A stretch of 64,000 nucleotides of DNA. Origin: Desulfovibrio desulfuricans (GTDB lineage: Bacteria; Desulfobacterota; Desulfovibrionia; Desulfovibrionales; Desulfovibrionaceae). Below, piece after piece: positions 33,643-43,579 of this stretch (its first letter is position 1; every line of letters begins with the position of its first letter). The stretch is taken from contig NZ_CP036295.1 of NCBI RefSeq assembly GCF_004801255.1, positions 1,252,001 to 1,316,000 on the forward strand, given 5' to 3'. Made by a program: the position numbers and the translations under genes. The notes below the pieces were generated by a model. That model was not told where the DNA came from. It saw only the letters and a list, made by a program, of their open reading frames with translations, and did not search any database.

Positions 33643-33718
33643 GTCACCATCGTCTATCCGGTTAGGACGGCGGCCTCTCAAGCCGCTAAGACGGGTTCAA
33701 ATCCCGTTGGTGACGCCA
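33643..33718 (+). tRNA. tRNA-Glu (anticodon CTC)
   Basis: 76 nt with encoded CCA. Acceptor GTCACCA / TGGTGAC, anticodon stem GCGGC / GCCGC around CTCTCAA gives anticodon CTC (Glu, GAG). T arm ACGGG-TTCAAAT-CCCGT. Confidence 0.94.
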
Positions 33719-33730
33719 CAATGAAAACAA

Positions 33731-33759
33731 GGACTTGCGAAATTCGCAAGTCCTTTTTT
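33731..33759 (+). terminator. Rho-independent terminator of tRNA-Glu
   Basis: GGACTTGCGAA / TTCGCAAGTCC, effectively a perfect 22-bp palindrome, then six T. Confidence 0.92.
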
Positions 33760-34619
33760 CATTATACAGCCGCGCCGCCTCTGAAGCAGCACGGAATGCA
33801 TTCGCAACCTTTTGGGGATCTGGAAGCCGCATTGCTGAACATCCGCGTGCCCCTGCAACCATTCATTTTGCCGTCGGCGCGGCGGCTGCAGCACGGCACG
33901 CAGGTGTTTTGCCGTTGGGCAGTTGTGCGGACAGGGGTTGCTTTGGGGCAATAACGTATGGGGTGACGGCAGCGCATGCTCGCTGGCGGTCAAACCTGCA
34001 TTGGCAATGGACGCGCAAGGTCGCGTCGGTCGGGCAGGCCGGTAAAGATCAATAAATATCTGGGCAGGCAACCGGCGGGAGAAAGTGAAAATATTTTTGC
34101 CCTTCTGCTGCGCAGGAGAGAGGGAGGGACTTTTGCGGTCTGCTGTCTGTGTGCTTGGTTTTACAGATAAAAAAGATTATGAGCCTGTGGCGCGCCAAGG
34201 TTGGGTTGGGGCTGTTTGATTTTTCAACTTGGTATCTCATGTTGACAAGAATACCAGATATGGCATGATCCTTTCACCTCAACTGTTTTATTTTTTGTGA
34301 AACCCCGGCTTTTGTCGGGGTTTCGCGTTTTGCCCGGCCTGCCCGGTCTGTTTTGCCCCGCCCCCACTGCGCCGTGCCGTTTGCCTGATTGCTGCTGCGC
34401 GTTTTTCCGGCGTGCAGCCATCTGTTAATTCAGCCAGTTTCGCAGCGCGGCGCAGGTTAATCGCGCGTTTGCAAAAATCCGCGCCGCAGCCGCTTTGTGG
34501 CGGCCGTTGCGCGGAGTCCCTGCTGTTCAGCCCTCTGGGGTTGATGGCGGCAGACCGCAGCCGTGCAAAAGGGCAGAGCGTGTCGGCCCCGCAATTTTGC
34601 ACGGCTGCGGCGGATAGTA
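33760..34619. other. 860-bp stretch without a credible gene
   Basis: Frames here are short and lack ribosome sites. A TTGACA at 34242 with CATGAT 16 bp on could be a promoter, and GAAACCCCG / CGGGGTTTC forms a hairpin at 34299-34324, but it lacks a following T run. Downstream of it is GC-rich sequence with no recognised content. Confidence 0.5.
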
Positions 34620-35513
34620 TCAGTTTTTGCGGATGCGCACCTTGTACTTGCGCAAAAAGTCGGCGGGCAGGTAGGTCATCTTGGCCTGGCGTAGGCCTTC
34701 TTCGTCCAGATCCTGCGCCCGGTTGATGTAGGTAAAGCCCGCACCCGCGTTGCGCGAAAACAGGCAGTTGATGGTCTGGTACACGCCCTTGAAGCCGTTG
34801 AGGCCTTTTTCGTAGTGCACGCCAAGGTTTTCGCCATCCAGGTTTTCACCCACGCTGAAGGCCACCATCTTGCCGTCCACATACAGCGAGCCGCCCGTAA
34901 GCCCGGTAAAGCAGTTCCAGTGGCTGAGCACGCGGTTGATGGCCTCGTTTTCGGCCCTGAGCGAGGGGGATTCTTCGCATTCGTGCCACTGACACCAGTC
35001 GTCCTGCACAGCCAGCACGTCTTCCACCATGGCGTCGTCGAGCTGGTGGTAGTCCGGCTCGCCGTAGGTTTTTATGTAGCTGTTGAGGTGGTTGCGCTTT
35101 TTGTGAAAGCGGTTGCCCGGCAGCTCGGCCAGTTCATCCTGTTTGTACAGGTATTCCCACTGGCCCCGGTCTTCTTCGACATCCACGAGATGCCCAAGGT
35201 CGCGCTGCCAGATTTGCAGCAGCTTTTCTGGCACGCGGGTGATGTTGTGCGCCTCGGGGTTAAAGCCGCAGGGCAGCAGGTCTTTCCACGAAACGGCGTT
35301 CCAGTCGCCCACGGGGGCCCAGCATACCTGGTAGGGGCGCGTCTGGCGGATCCAGCACAGATTATCGTCAAAGCACCACTCAAGGCCGTAATAATCCTGC
35401 CATCCCCAGAGGTTGGCCAGGGTGTAGTCCAGTGAACGCTGGGGCGTGCGCGCCCACAGCTCATAATATTGCTGGCGTCCGTCCAGACTGACAGGCGTAA
35501 AATTTTTGCTCAC
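34620..35513 (-). CDS. DUF2156 (phosphatidylglycerol lysyltransferase C-terminal-like) protein
   Basis: 297 aa from a GTG at 35513, with GGAGAG before it. Soluble, GNAT-like fold expected; recognisable pieces are ANLWGWQDYYGLEW, HKKRNHLN and YTINRAQDL-like YINRAQDLDEEGLRQAK near the end. Stand-alone DUF2156 proteins probably transfer aminoacyl groups, but their substrates are mostly unknown. Third gene of a lysA-MATE-DUF2156 operon. Confidence 0.75.
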   Translation of the reverse strand: MSKNFTPVSLDGRQQYYELWARTPQRSLDYTLANLWGWQDYYGLEWCFDDNLCWIRQTRPYQVCWAPVGDWNAVSWKDLLPCGFNPEAHNITRVPEKLLQIWQRDLGHLVDVEEDRGQWEYLYKQDELAELPGNRFHKKRNHLNSYIKTYGEPDYHQLDDAMVEDVLAVQDDWCQWHECEESPSLRAENEAINRVLSHWNCFTGLTGGSLYVDGKMVAFSVGENLDGENLGVHYEKGLNGFKGVYQTINCLFSRNAGAGFTYINRAQDLDEEGLRQAKMTYLPADFLRKYKVRIRKN

Positions 35514-35602
35514 AGTTCTCTCCTTGCGTCCCGGCGTACAAATGCACAAAGCATGCGGGTCACATGCCACGATGGTCGCTGTTGCGGCCGCTCAGGCGGT
35601 AT

Positions 35603-37015
35603 TTATGGGGTTTGCGGCTGGCGGCAGCGGCTCATGGCAAAGCGCGTCCAGTCGCGGAACAGCACCACATAGAGCATGATGCAGGTTTGCAGAATCTGGG
35701 AGACGAGCATGGCCAGAAACACCCCCGAGGCGGTGCCCCAGAGTATGTGGCCAAGCAGCCAGCCCAGGGGCAGACGCACCACCCAGAAACTGCCGCCAAA
35801 AATCATGAGGTTGTACTTGGTGGCCCCGGCTCCGGTCATTATGCCGCCCATTACGGTGCTGGCGATGGAAAATGGCGTGGAGAGGAGGTTGTAGGTAAGG
35901 TAACTGACAATCTGGGCCTGAGTGCCCGGTTCCTGTGAAAGCAGATGCGCGATCTCCTGCCTGAACGGCCAGAGCAGGGCGGCCATAAAGCTCATGGTCA
36001 CGGCCGCAAGGCTTACCATGTTGAGGGACACGCGGCGGGCCTCGTCGGGCTTGCCCGCGCCCAGACTGTTGCCCACCAGCACGGCCACGCTCATATTAAA
36101 GGCCATGCCCGGCAAAAACAACAGGGCTTCGACCCGCAGGCCCGCATTGAGCCCGGCCAGAGCGTTGACGCTGTCGGCGGGCAGCGAGGCCACCAGCACA
36201 AACAGGGTCATGTAGCCAGACTGCCACACGATCTGCGCCGCGCCCGCTGGCAGGGCAACCTTGAGCAGGTAGGGCAGACCGGACTTGAGCCAGCGTAGCG
36301 AAGGCAGTGACTTGCGGCCAAGATAGCCGGAACGCGCAAGCAGGATGCAGTTGCATATAGCGCCAAGATACTGCGCGCCCACGTTGGCCCAGATCAGGCC
36401 CATGTAGCCCATGTTGGGCATGCCAAACCAGCCGAGCCCGAGACCAAGACAGGCCATCAGGTTGCACAGGCACACGCCCGCAGCCACCCACAGGGGCGGC
36501 AGCACCTGACGTGTGGCGCGAAACATGACGCCCGTAGAGGCGTACAGATACTGGGCGGGCAGGCCCAGCATGCTGACGGCCCACATGTCCCTGGTTTGCG
36601 GCATGATGCTGTCGGGCACCATGAGCATGCGTAATATGCCGTTGCTGAAAAAAGCGGCTGCCAGGGCCACCACAAAACCCAGGCCCAGGCAGCCGATAAC
36701 CGTTGTACCAATGTAGCGCTGGGCCCGCATGACCTTGAGCGCGCCAAGCGACTGGCTGACGGCAGCCGTAGCGCCGCTCGAAACGGCCATGGCCACCACC
36801 ATCAGCAGGATGCCGCACTGGTTTACCATGCCGAGCGCCGCCTGGACGTCTGCGCTAATTCGTCCCGCTACCCATACGGCCACAAAGCCCATGAAAAACA
36901 TAAGGTACATCATGAGCATCTGGGGCCAGGTAAGCCGCCAGATAGCGCGCGTGGAGGTGCTCAGGTCGGGCGCTGGCCGGGCCTGTTGCACGGGGGGTCC
37001 GCTGTATTGTGTCAC
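35603..37015 (-). CDS. MATE-family efflux transporter
   Basis: 470 aa with about 12 membrane helices in two halves. It starts at GTG 37015, one base after the lysA stop, so it is translationally coupled. Features such as WPQMLMMYLMFFMGF, SGATAAVSQSLGA and the second-half VLVGNSLGAGKPDEARR match MATE antiporters. It exports a cationic drug or metabolite in exchange for H+ or Na+. Confidence 0.9.
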   Translation of the reverse strand: MTQYSGPPVQQARPAPDLSTSTRAIWRLTWPQMLMMYLMFFMGFVAVWVAGRISADVQAALGMVNQCGILLMVVAMAVSSGATAAVSQSLGALKVMRAQRYIGTTVIGCLGLGFVVALAAAFFSNGILRMLMVPDSIMPQTRDMWAVSMLGLPAQYLYASTGVMFRATRQVLPPLWVAAGVCLCNLMACLGLGLGWFGMPNMGYMGLIWANVGAQYLGAICNCILLARSGYLGRKSLPSLRWLKSGLPYLLKVALPAGAAQIVWQSGYMTLFVLVASLPADSVNALAGLNAGLRVEALLFLPGMAFNMSVAVLVGNSLGAGKPDEARRVSLNMVSLAAVTMSFMAALLWPFRQEIAHLLSQEPGTQAQIVSYLTYNLLSTPFSIASTVMGGIMTGAGATKYNLMIFGGSFWVVRLPLGWLLGHILWGTASGVFLAMLVSQILQTCIMLYVVLFRDWTRFAMSRCRQPQTP

Positions 37016-37016
37016 A

Positions 37017-38285
37017 TTAATCCATCAGGCAGCTCGCAAGATCCTCAAGGGTTTCGCGGCGGCGGATAAGTTTGGCAGTGCCGTCGCTTTGGATGAGAAC
37101 TTCAGCAGGGCGACGACGCTGATTGTAGTTGGAACCCATGGTAAATCCATAAGCTCCGGCGTCAAGTACCCCGAGCACATCTCCTTCGCAAATAACTGGC
37201 AGATCGCGCTCTTTGGCAAGGATGTCGCCGCTTTCGCAAATATTGCCCACGATGGTCTGCACCATGTTTTTGCGGGCGGCCTTGTCCGCGCCGTAAATTT
37301 CCACATCGTGAAACGAGTCGTACATGGCCGGGCGCACAAGCACGTTGAAGCCCAGGTTGGTGCCCACATAGCGCCTGTCGCCGTTGTTTTTGACGGCGTA
37401 CACAGAGCCCAGCAGCACGCAGCATTCAGCGGCCACATAGCGTCCCGGCTCCACAAGGAAGCGGCCCTTGTAGCCCGACTTTTCGGACCAGCCGCTGATG
37501 AGCGCGGTCAGGCGGCTGCCCAGATCGGCCATGTTCAGGCGGGCCTGACCCTCGTACTTGTGGTAGGGGATGCCAAAGCCGCCGCCAAAGTCGATGACTT
37601 CAAGCTTGGCCAGCATGCTGGCGGGCAGGCGGTCGGCAAGGTGCAGCAGCACTTCGGCGGCGTCGAGGTATCCGCCGGGCTCCATAAAGAGCGAGCCGAT
37701 GTGCTGGTTGATGCCCGCAAGGGTGAGGTCGTGCTTTTCAAGCAGGGCAAACACGTCGTCCAGTTTGTCGGGGGTGACGCCAAACTTGGTTTCCTTGCCA
37801 GCCGTCACGACCTTGGCATGGTGGCCCGCGCCGATGCCGGGGTTAAAGCGCACCATGACCTTGCCGCCGTGGTTGATGCGGCCAAGGGTGTCGAGCTGCG
37901 AAAGGGAATCGACGCTCACAAGCAGGCCGCGCGAAACCGCGTTTTGCAGCTCGGCCTCGGAGTTGTTGTTGGAGATGTACAGTATCTCCGCCGGGGTAAA
38001 GCCAGACAGCTCGTCCATGTACAGCTCGCCGGGGCTCATGGCGTCCACCACCAGCCCCTCCTGGCGCACGATGCGCAGCAGGGCGGGGGTTGCATTGGCT
38101 TTGACGGAGTAGTTTACGCCGAACCCCGGGTGTTTTGAAAGACCCATAAGATCGCGGCAATGCTGCCGCAGCACGTTTTCGTTGTAGACGTAGAGGGGCG
38201 TGCCGTAGGTTTCAGCCAGCTCGCGGGGGGTGTGGCGGCCGTAAAAATTGCATTCGTCGGTGTACGTGGAGCGGATGTCGGACAT
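37017..38285 (-). CDS. lysA: Diaminopimelate decarboxylase
   Basis: 422 aa from ATG 38285 (AGAGG upstream; a longer start at 38321 is less likely). PLP-lysine K62 (NYSVKANATP), glycine-rich phosphate loop (DFGGGFGIPY), GRYVAAECCVLLG and CESGDILA with the active-site Cys. It makes L-lysine from meso-diaminopimelate. It leads a minus-strand operon. Confidence 0.93.
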   Translation of the reverse strand: MSDIRSTYTDECNFYGRHTPRELAETYGTPLYVYNENVLRQHCRDLMGLSKHPGFGVNYSVKANATPALLRIVRQEGLVVDAMSPGELYMDELSGFTPAEILYISNNNSEAELQNAVSRGLLVSVDSLSQLDTLGRINHGGKVMVRFNPGIGAGHHAKVVTAGKETKFGVTPDKLDDVFALLEKHDLTLAGINQHIGSLFMEPGGYLDAAEVLLHLADRLPASMLAKLEVIDFGGGFGIPYHKYEGQARLNMADLGSRLTALISGWSEKSGYKGRFLVEPGRYVAAECCVLLGSVYAVKNNGDRRYVGTNLGFNVLVRPAMYDSFHDVEIYGADKAARKNMVQTIVGNICESGDILAKERDLPVICEGDVLGVLDAGAYGFTMGSNYNQRRRPAEVLIQSDGTAKLIRRRETLEDLASCLMD

Positions 38286-38696
38286 AAATACCTCTGAGAT
38301 GATACCTCTGAAAGATTGCATAAGCCGCCCTGACCAGAGCGGAGGCTTCCCGTTGAGAGCAATTGTTGATTATCCGTACGGTTTCGCGCTCTGTCAAGTG
38401 CGCTGACAGGTATTGCAGCCGCTTGCGCAGCGGCCGACAGCGTAAAAGCAGGCGGTGCAAAACATGCGGGCACAGGTCGGCAACGGTGCAGGCCCAATGC
38501 CCGCAAACCCGCGCAAATGCGGGACGAGGGGCACGTTGCCCAAGGTGCAACATTGACATAACCCCCCTGTCATGTTTTGCTTATATTTTACTGGGCGTTG
38601 TTCTTTTCGCGCGCGGGCCTGGCCTGCGCAGCGCCTGCCGCCAGTGTGGCCAGGAGTAGCCGCTGACCGCCCATACACACTGCATATGGAGTAGTT

Positions 38697-39119
38697 ATGC
38701 CTATCAAAAAAGGCGATACGGTGCGTGCGCACTACACGGGCACCCTTGACGACGGCACGGTGTTCGACTCTTCGCGTGAGCGCGAACCCCTTGAATTTGT
38801 GCTGGGCAAGGGCATGTTGATTCCGGGTTTTGAGAGCGCCGTAGAGGGCCGCGAAGCGGGCGAAACCGTTACCGTGACCATTGCGCCTGACGATGCCTAC
38901 GGCGATGCCGATCCCGAACTCGTGTTCACCGTTCCCCGCGCCCAGGTGCCCGACCATATTCCCCTCAACGTCGGCGTGCCGTTGCAGCTCTCCAACGAGC
39001 AGGGCCAGATGGACGTGACCATCACCGAAGTGGGTGCGGACGAGATCACCCTTGACGCCAACCACCCCCTGGCGGGCAAAACGTTGACGTTTGAAATTGA
39101 AATCGTGAGCGTTGGCTAG
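38697..39119 (+). CDS. FKBP-type peptidyl-prolyl isomerase, SlyD-like
   Basis: 140 aa, GGAG before the ATG. FKBP core (VRAHYTGTLDDGTVFDSS, GKGMLIPGFESAVEG) with the insert-in-flap chaperone domain (DHIPLNVGVPLQLS..). It lacks the His-rich nickel tail of E. coli SlyD. Cytoplasmic folding helper. A 410-bp gene-free gap separates it from divergent lysA; no clear promoter was fixed there. Confidence 0.92.
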   Translation: MPIKKGDTVRAHYTGTLDDGTVFDSSREREPLEFVLGKGMLIPGFESAVEGREAGETVTVTIAPDDAYGDADPELVFTVPRAQVPDHIPLNVGVPLQLSNEQGQMDVTITEVGADEITLDANHPLAGKTLTFEIEIVSVG

Positions 39120-39569
39120 AAGCTGCCGACGTTGAGAGAGTATTTCTCAAGGTGCATCAGCCCTTGCCGCGACGCCTGACAGCCTCGCGGCGGGCATGCG
39201 TTAACGCAGCGCGAGCAGTTTTGCCTGAAATTGCACGACCTGCGGTTTTGCTTGCAGCTGTTGAAGAGGTGCGCCTGGCACAACCGCCTGCTGCCGTTTA
39301 CGGGCAGCGGGCGCGGCGCACCTTTTTAACGGTATCGTTTAGGCTGTACTGGTCTGAGCTGTTGTCGCGCAGGCCTGGATGACATGGTTTTGGAGCGGGC
39401 GCTGCCCAAGCGTCCTGCGTGCTTTTGCGGCGGCTCCCCTTGTCCGCGTGCTTCAGGGCGGCACGGGCGCGGGCGTTACAGCGGCTGCTGCAAAGGCGCA
39501 TGTCCAACCGCCGCAATCGGGATTATCGCACCCACAACACAGCGCACGCCCTGAGCGCGAGGTTCGTCC
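39120..39569. other. 450-bp region upstream of glutamine synthetase
   Basis: No credible gene. GC-rich, without a recognisable sigma-54 or sigma-70 promoter that I can defend. The glnN promoter should lie here. Confidence 0.4.
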
Positions 39570-41762
39570 ATGAGCAGTAAATCCGCCAGACAGAGCGCCA
39601 TTGAGGCCATCACCACCTACAAACCCGAAGCGGCCCCCCTCAACTTCGTGGATACCAAACCCACAGATATTTTCGGGTGCAACGTGTTTAATGACCGCGT
39701 CATGCGCGAGCGCCTGCCCAAGAGCGTGTACAAGGAGCTGCGCAAGACCATTGAGTTTGGCGAACGCATGGACCCCGCCATCGCCGACACCGTTGCCGCA
39801 GTGATGAAAGACTGGGCCATCGAAAGAGGGGCAACCCATTTTACCCACATTTTTTATCCCCTCACCGGGCAGACCGCCGAAAAGCACGACAGCTTTCTGA
39901 TGCCTGACGGCTCCGGCGGCGTTATTGCCGAATTTTCCGGCTCCATGCTTATTCGCGGCGAGCCCGACGCCTCGTCCTTCCCCTCCGGCGGCCTGCGCTC
40001 CACCTTTGAGGCGCGCGGCTACACCGCGTGGGACGTGACCAGCCCCGCCTATATCATGGAGAACCGCAACGGCACATTTTTGTGCATTCCCACCATGTTT
40101 CTGTCATGGACGGGCGTTGCCCTGGACAAAAAAACCCCCATGCTGCGTTCGGGTCAGGCCCTCAACCGTGAAGCGCACCGCGTGCTGGCCCTGTTTGGCG
40201 AAGACACGCCCCTGCCCATTGTTTCGTACGCCGGGCTTGAGCAGGAATACTTTTGCATCGACCACAACTTCAATTTTGCGCGTCCCGACATCCAGATCGC
40301 CGGGCGCTCCCTGTTTGGCGCGCGTCCTGCCAAGGGGCAGGAATTCAGCGACCAGTATTTTGGCGTGATTCCGCAGCGCGTGCTTTCGTACATGATGGAA
40401 GTGGAGCGCGAACTCTACAAGCTGGGCGTGCCCGTGCGCACCCGTCACAACGAGGTCGCCCCCAGCCAGTACGAAATTGCCCCCCTCTTTGAGGTGAGCA
40501 ACCTGGCCGTGGACCACAACCACATCACCATGTCCATGCTGCGCAACGTGGCCAAGCGCTACGGCCTCAAGTGCCTGCTGCACGAAAAGCCCTTTGCCGG
40601 GGTAAACGGTTCGGGCAAGCACCTGAACTACTCCATCGGCAATGCGGAGCTGGGCACCCTGTTTGATCCCGGCGAAACCCCGCACGCCAACGCCAAGTTT
40701 CTGGTGTTCTGCGCGGCCATGATCCGCGCCGTGCACAAGTTTGGCGGCCTGTTGCGCTCCACCGTGGCCAGCGCTGGCAACGACCACCGCCTGGGCGCCA
40801 ACGAGGCCCCGCCGGCCATTATGTCCATCTTTTTGGGCGACCAGCTGACGGAAGTGTTTGAAGCCTTCCGCGCCGGGCGTGTTGAAAACGCCTCTGGAGG
40901 CCGCAAGGGCCGCGCCCTCAACCTGGGCGTGGATACGCTGCCCCCGCTGCCCGCCGATCCGGGCGACCGCAACCGCACAAGCCCGGTGGCCTTTACGGGC
41001 AACCGGTTTGAGTTCCGCGCGCTTGGCTCCAGCCAGTCCGCCGCCGGTTCCATTACCGCGCTCAACACCATGATGGCCGACTCGCTTGGCTTTGCCGCCG
41101 ACTGGCTTGAAAAGGAACTGGCCCAGGGCAAGACCTTCAATCAGGCGCTGGAATCCTTTATCAGCCACGTCATCGACGAGCACAGCGCCGTTATCTTTAA
41201 CGGCGACGGCTACTCTGAAGTGTGGCACAAAGAGGCCGAGCGCCGTGGCCTGCCCAACCTGCGCACCACCCCCGAGGCCCTTGCCGAGCTTACCAGGCCC
41301 GAGGTCATCAACCTCTACGAAAAGGCTGGCGTGCTCAACCGCTCAGAGCTCAAGGCGCGGCAGGAAATCTATCTTGAGCAGTACTGCAAAACCGTGCGCA
41401 CCGAGGCCAATCTGGTTATCCGCATTGCGCATACCATCATTTACCCCGCGGGCATGCGCTATCAGGGCGAGCTGGCTGCCACGGCGGCCAACATGCGGGC
41501 CATCGGCAAGGACCCCAAAACCGTGACGCTGGCCGAGATCACCGCAAGCCTGCGGCTTATACAGGACGCCAGCGCCCAGCTTGAAGACGCGCTGACCAAG
41601 GCCGACAGCCTGGGCTACGGCTTTGAGGCCGCCCACAGCTACCGTGAGCATGTGCTGCCCCGCATGCTTGAGGTGCGCCGCTACGCCGACCTGCTTGAGG
41701 TGCGCGTGGCAGACGATTTGTGGACGCTGCCCAATTATCAGGAAATTCTGTTCGGCAAATAG
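39570..41762 (+). CDS. glnN: Glutamine synthetase type III
   Basis: 730 aa, the typical length of GSIII (bacterial GSI is ~470). N-terminal GSIII domain ([31 protein letters not shown]), catalytic segments ([45 protein letters not shown]) and a C-terminal ~150-residue helical domain. It makes glutamine from glutamate, ammonia and ATP. Single gene. Confidence 0.94.
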   Translation: MSSKSARQSAIEAITTYKPEAAPLNFVDTKPTDIFGCNVFNDRVMRERLPKSVYKELRKTIEFGERMDPAIADTVAAVMKDWAIERGATHFTHIFYPLTGQTAEKHDSFLMPDGSGGVIAEFSGSMLIRGEPDASSFPSGGLRSTFEARGYTAWDVTSPAYIMENRNGTFLCIPTMFLSWTGVALDKKTPMLRSGQALNREAHRVLALFGEDTPLPIVSYAGLEQEYFCIDHNFNFARPDIQIAGRSLFGARPAKGQEFSDQYFGVIPQRVLSYMMEVERELYKLGVPVRTRHNEVAPSQYEIAPLFEVSNLAVDHNHITMSMLRNVAKRYGLKCLLHEKPFAGVNGSGKHLNYSIGNAELGTLFDPGETPHANAKFLVFCAAMIRAVHKFGGLLRSTVASAGNDHRLGANEAPPAIMSIFLGDQLTEVFEAFRAGRVENASGGRKGRALNLGVDTLPPLPADPGDRNRTSPVAFTGNRFEFRALGSSQSAAGSITALNTMMADSLGFAADWLEKELAQGKTFNQALESFISHVIDEHSAVIFNGDGYSEVWHKEAERRGLPNLRTTPEALAELTRPEVINLYEKAGVLNRSELKARQEIYLEQYCKTVRTEANLVIRIAHTIIYPAGMRYQGELAATAANMRAIGKDPKTVTLAEITASLRLIQDASAQLEDALTKADSLGYGFEAAHSYREHVLPRMLEVRRYADLLEVRVADDLWTLPNYQEILFGK

Positions 41763-41837
41763 TTGAGAGCGGGCGTGTGGAGAGGGCAAAGGCCCGGTTG
41801 GGGGAGTATGCCCCTCTCCACATGCCCGCAACAGCCC

Positions 41838-41855
41838 GCAGGCCGCGCGGCCTGC
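41838..41855. other. 18-bp perfect palindrome after glnN
   Basis: GCAGGCCGCGCGGCCTGC followed by six A. It is a stable hairpin but lacks a T run in the plus direction; it may stabilise the glnN transcript end. Confidence 0.45.
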
Positions 41856-41874
41856 AAAAAACCATTTGGAACTG

Positions 41875-41903
41875 TTGACAGCCCGCCAGCGGGCGCGTAA
41901 TGT
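41875..41903 (+). promoter_or_regulatory. trp operon promoter with operator-like palindrome
   Basis: TTGACA (41875-41880), 17-bp spacer, TAATGT (41898-41903). The spacer contains GCCCGC-CA-GCGGGC (41881-41894), a palindrome placed where a repressor would block RNA polymerase. The -10 match is weak. Confidence 0.6.
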
Positions 41904-41933
41904 GTCTTTAAACATAAGGAACAAGGCATCTGC

Positions 41934-42020
41934 ATGAACGTTTTCTCCAACACCATTTCTAACAGCTTCAAAGGCTGGTGGTGGCGCATCCAACTGCGTG
42001 GGGGAGACGTGCGGGCTTAA
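41934..42020 (+). CDS. trpL: trp operon leader peptide
   Basis: 28 codons, MNVFSNTISNSFKGWWWRIQ.., with three consecutive Trp codons at 41976-41984. An AAGGA ribosome site lies at 41917-41921 (somewhat far). Its last codons overlap the strand that can pair with the terminator stem. Ribosome stalling at the Trp codons would report low charged tRNA-Trp. Confidence 0.9.
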   Translation: MNVFSNTISNSFKGWWWRIQLRGGDVRA

Positions 42021-42084
42021 TAGTTCCGGTACGTTGGCATTGTCGTAAGCAGGCGCCGTCTCCCCAGGGAGGCGGCGCTTTTTG
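42001..42084 (+). promoter_or_regulatory. trp attenuator (antiterminator and terminator)
   Basis: Terminator: GCGCCGTCTCC (42053-42063) pairs with GGAGGCGGCGC (42068-42078), then TTTTTGTTTTTT. Antiterminator: GGGGAGACG (42001-42009), within the leader peptide's end, is the exact complement of CGTCTCCCC (42057-42065), so the two structures exclude each other. Confidence 0.88.
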
Positions 42085-42121
42085 TTTTTTCTGGTACAAA
42101 ACAACCCAAAGGATGCGGCAG

Positions 42122-43579
42122 ATGAATACGAATGGGGATGCGCAGCACATGCTGACGCTGCAACAGTCCGCCCGCTGGTTGCCGGCGGATATGGATACGC
42201 CCATCAGCCTGTTCATGGGCATGGTCGGCGCTGGTAACGGCATTTTGCTTGAAAGCGCCGAGGTGGACGGCCGTTGGGGCCGGTACAGCATCCTGGCCTG
42301 CGATGCGGCCATGTTCATCAGCTGCCGCGAGGGCAAACTGGCGCTCGACGTGCGCGACAGCAGGCTTGACGCGCTGCGCCGGTTTGAGGGCGACCCCTTT
42401 GTGGACGGCCTGCGGGCGCTCATGGCGGCGCTTTGCATCGCGGCTCCGGCAAACATCAGCAACCTGCCGCCCATTACCCGCGCCCTGTACGGCTACCTTG
42501 GGTTTGGCATGGCCGGTCTGTTCAACCCCAAGCTGGCGAGCGTCATGCCGCAGAGCGAGGCCGACTGCCTGCTCATGCTGCCCTCCACCGTGCTGGTGTT
42601 TGACCACCTGTACAACCGTCTGTGTCAGGTGAGCCTGGGCGAGCACCGCTCGCTGCAAAGCTCGCGCGAGTCGCTGGAGGCCCGCGCCACCGGTCAGGCC
42701 GGAGCCGTGCGCATCGACCCAGACAATGTTTGCGCCGAGCCGGGCGAGCAGGGCTACAAGGACTATGTGCGCCGCATCAAGGAGATGCTGCGGCAGGGCG
42801 AGGCCATTCAGGTTGTCCCGTCCGTGCGGTTTTCCACGCCCTTTGAGGGCAACCCCTTTGAGCTGTACCGCCGCATGCGCCGGTTCAACGCATCGCCCTA
42901 CATGTTTTACATGCGCTTTCCCGAGCTGACGCTCTTTGGCTCGTCGCCCGAGGTCATGGTGCGCTGCACGGCTGGGCATCTGCAGCTTTCGCCCATAGCG
43001 GGCACGCGCAAACGCGGGGCCGACGACCTTGAAGACGCCCGCCTGGCCGCCGAGCTGCGCGACGACCCCAAGGAGCGCGCCGAGCATGTGATGCTGGTCG
43101 ACCTTGGCCGCAACGACCTTGGCCGCGTGGCCCAGCCCGGTTCGGTGAATCTTGAGCGTTATATGGAAGTTGAGCGCTACTCGCACGTCATGCACCTCAC
43201 GAGCCGCGTCAGCGCCCGGCTTGAAGAAGGCAAAGACGCCCTGGACGTGCTGGCGGCCACCTTTCCTGCGGGCACGGTATCCGGCGCGCCCAAGGTGCGG
43301 GCCATGGAAATCATCCGTGAGCTTGAGGGCCGCGCGCGCGGCCCCTACGCGGGCTGCATAGGCTGGCTGGGTCTGGACAAGGACAGCGTCAACCTTGATA
43401 CGGGCATCACCATCCGCAGCATGTGGATGCGTGACGGCAAGCTCTTCTGGCAGGCGGGCGGAGGCATCGTGCATGACTCCGATCCCGATCTGGAATGGAA
43501 GGAAGTGTGCAACAAATCAGCCATCATGCGCCTTGCCCTGCGTGCGGAGGACGAAGAATATGTTTCTGCTCATCGATAA
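42122..43579 (+). CDS. trpE: Anthranilate synthase component I
   Basis: 485 aa; ATG 42122 with AAAGG. The Trp feedback motif LLESAEV near the N-terminus and chorismate-site segments (IAGTRKRGAD, VDLGRNDLGRV, TFPAGTVSGAPKVRAMEII) are present. First structural gene after the attenuator; its end overlaps trpGD by 20 bp. Confidence 0.95.
   Translation: MNTNGDAQHMLTLQQSARWLPADMDTPISLFMGMVGAGNGILLESAEVDGRWGRYSILACDAAMFISCREGKLALDVRDSRLDALRRFEGDPFVDGLRALMAALCIAAPANISNLPPITRALYGYLGFGMAGLFNPKLASVMPQSEADCLLMLPSTVLVFDHLYNRLCQVSLGEHRSLQSSRESLEARATGQAGAVRIDPDNVCAEPGEQGYKDYVRRIKEMLRQGEAIQVVPSVRFSTPFEGNPFELYRRMRRFNASPYMFYMRFPELTLFGSSPEVMVRCTAGHLQLSPIAGTRKRGADDLEDARLAAELRDDPKERAEHVMLVDLGRNDLGRVAQPGSVNLERYMEVERYSHVMHLTSRVSARLEEGKDALDVLAATFPAGTVSGAPKVRAMEIIRELEGRARGPYAGCIGWLGLDKDSVNLDTGITIRSMWMRDGKLFWQAGGGIVHDSDPDLEWKEVCNKSAIMRLALRAEDEEYVSAHR

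Noticed and set aside
33721-34055. Short ORFs after tRNA-Glu
   Set aside because: No ribosome sites, frames overlap the tRNA terminator, and composition is not gene-like.
34242-34330. Small RNA between a TTGACA/CATGAT pair and a GC hairpin
   Set aside because: The hairpin lacks a T run in either direction and the -10 is weak; too little support.
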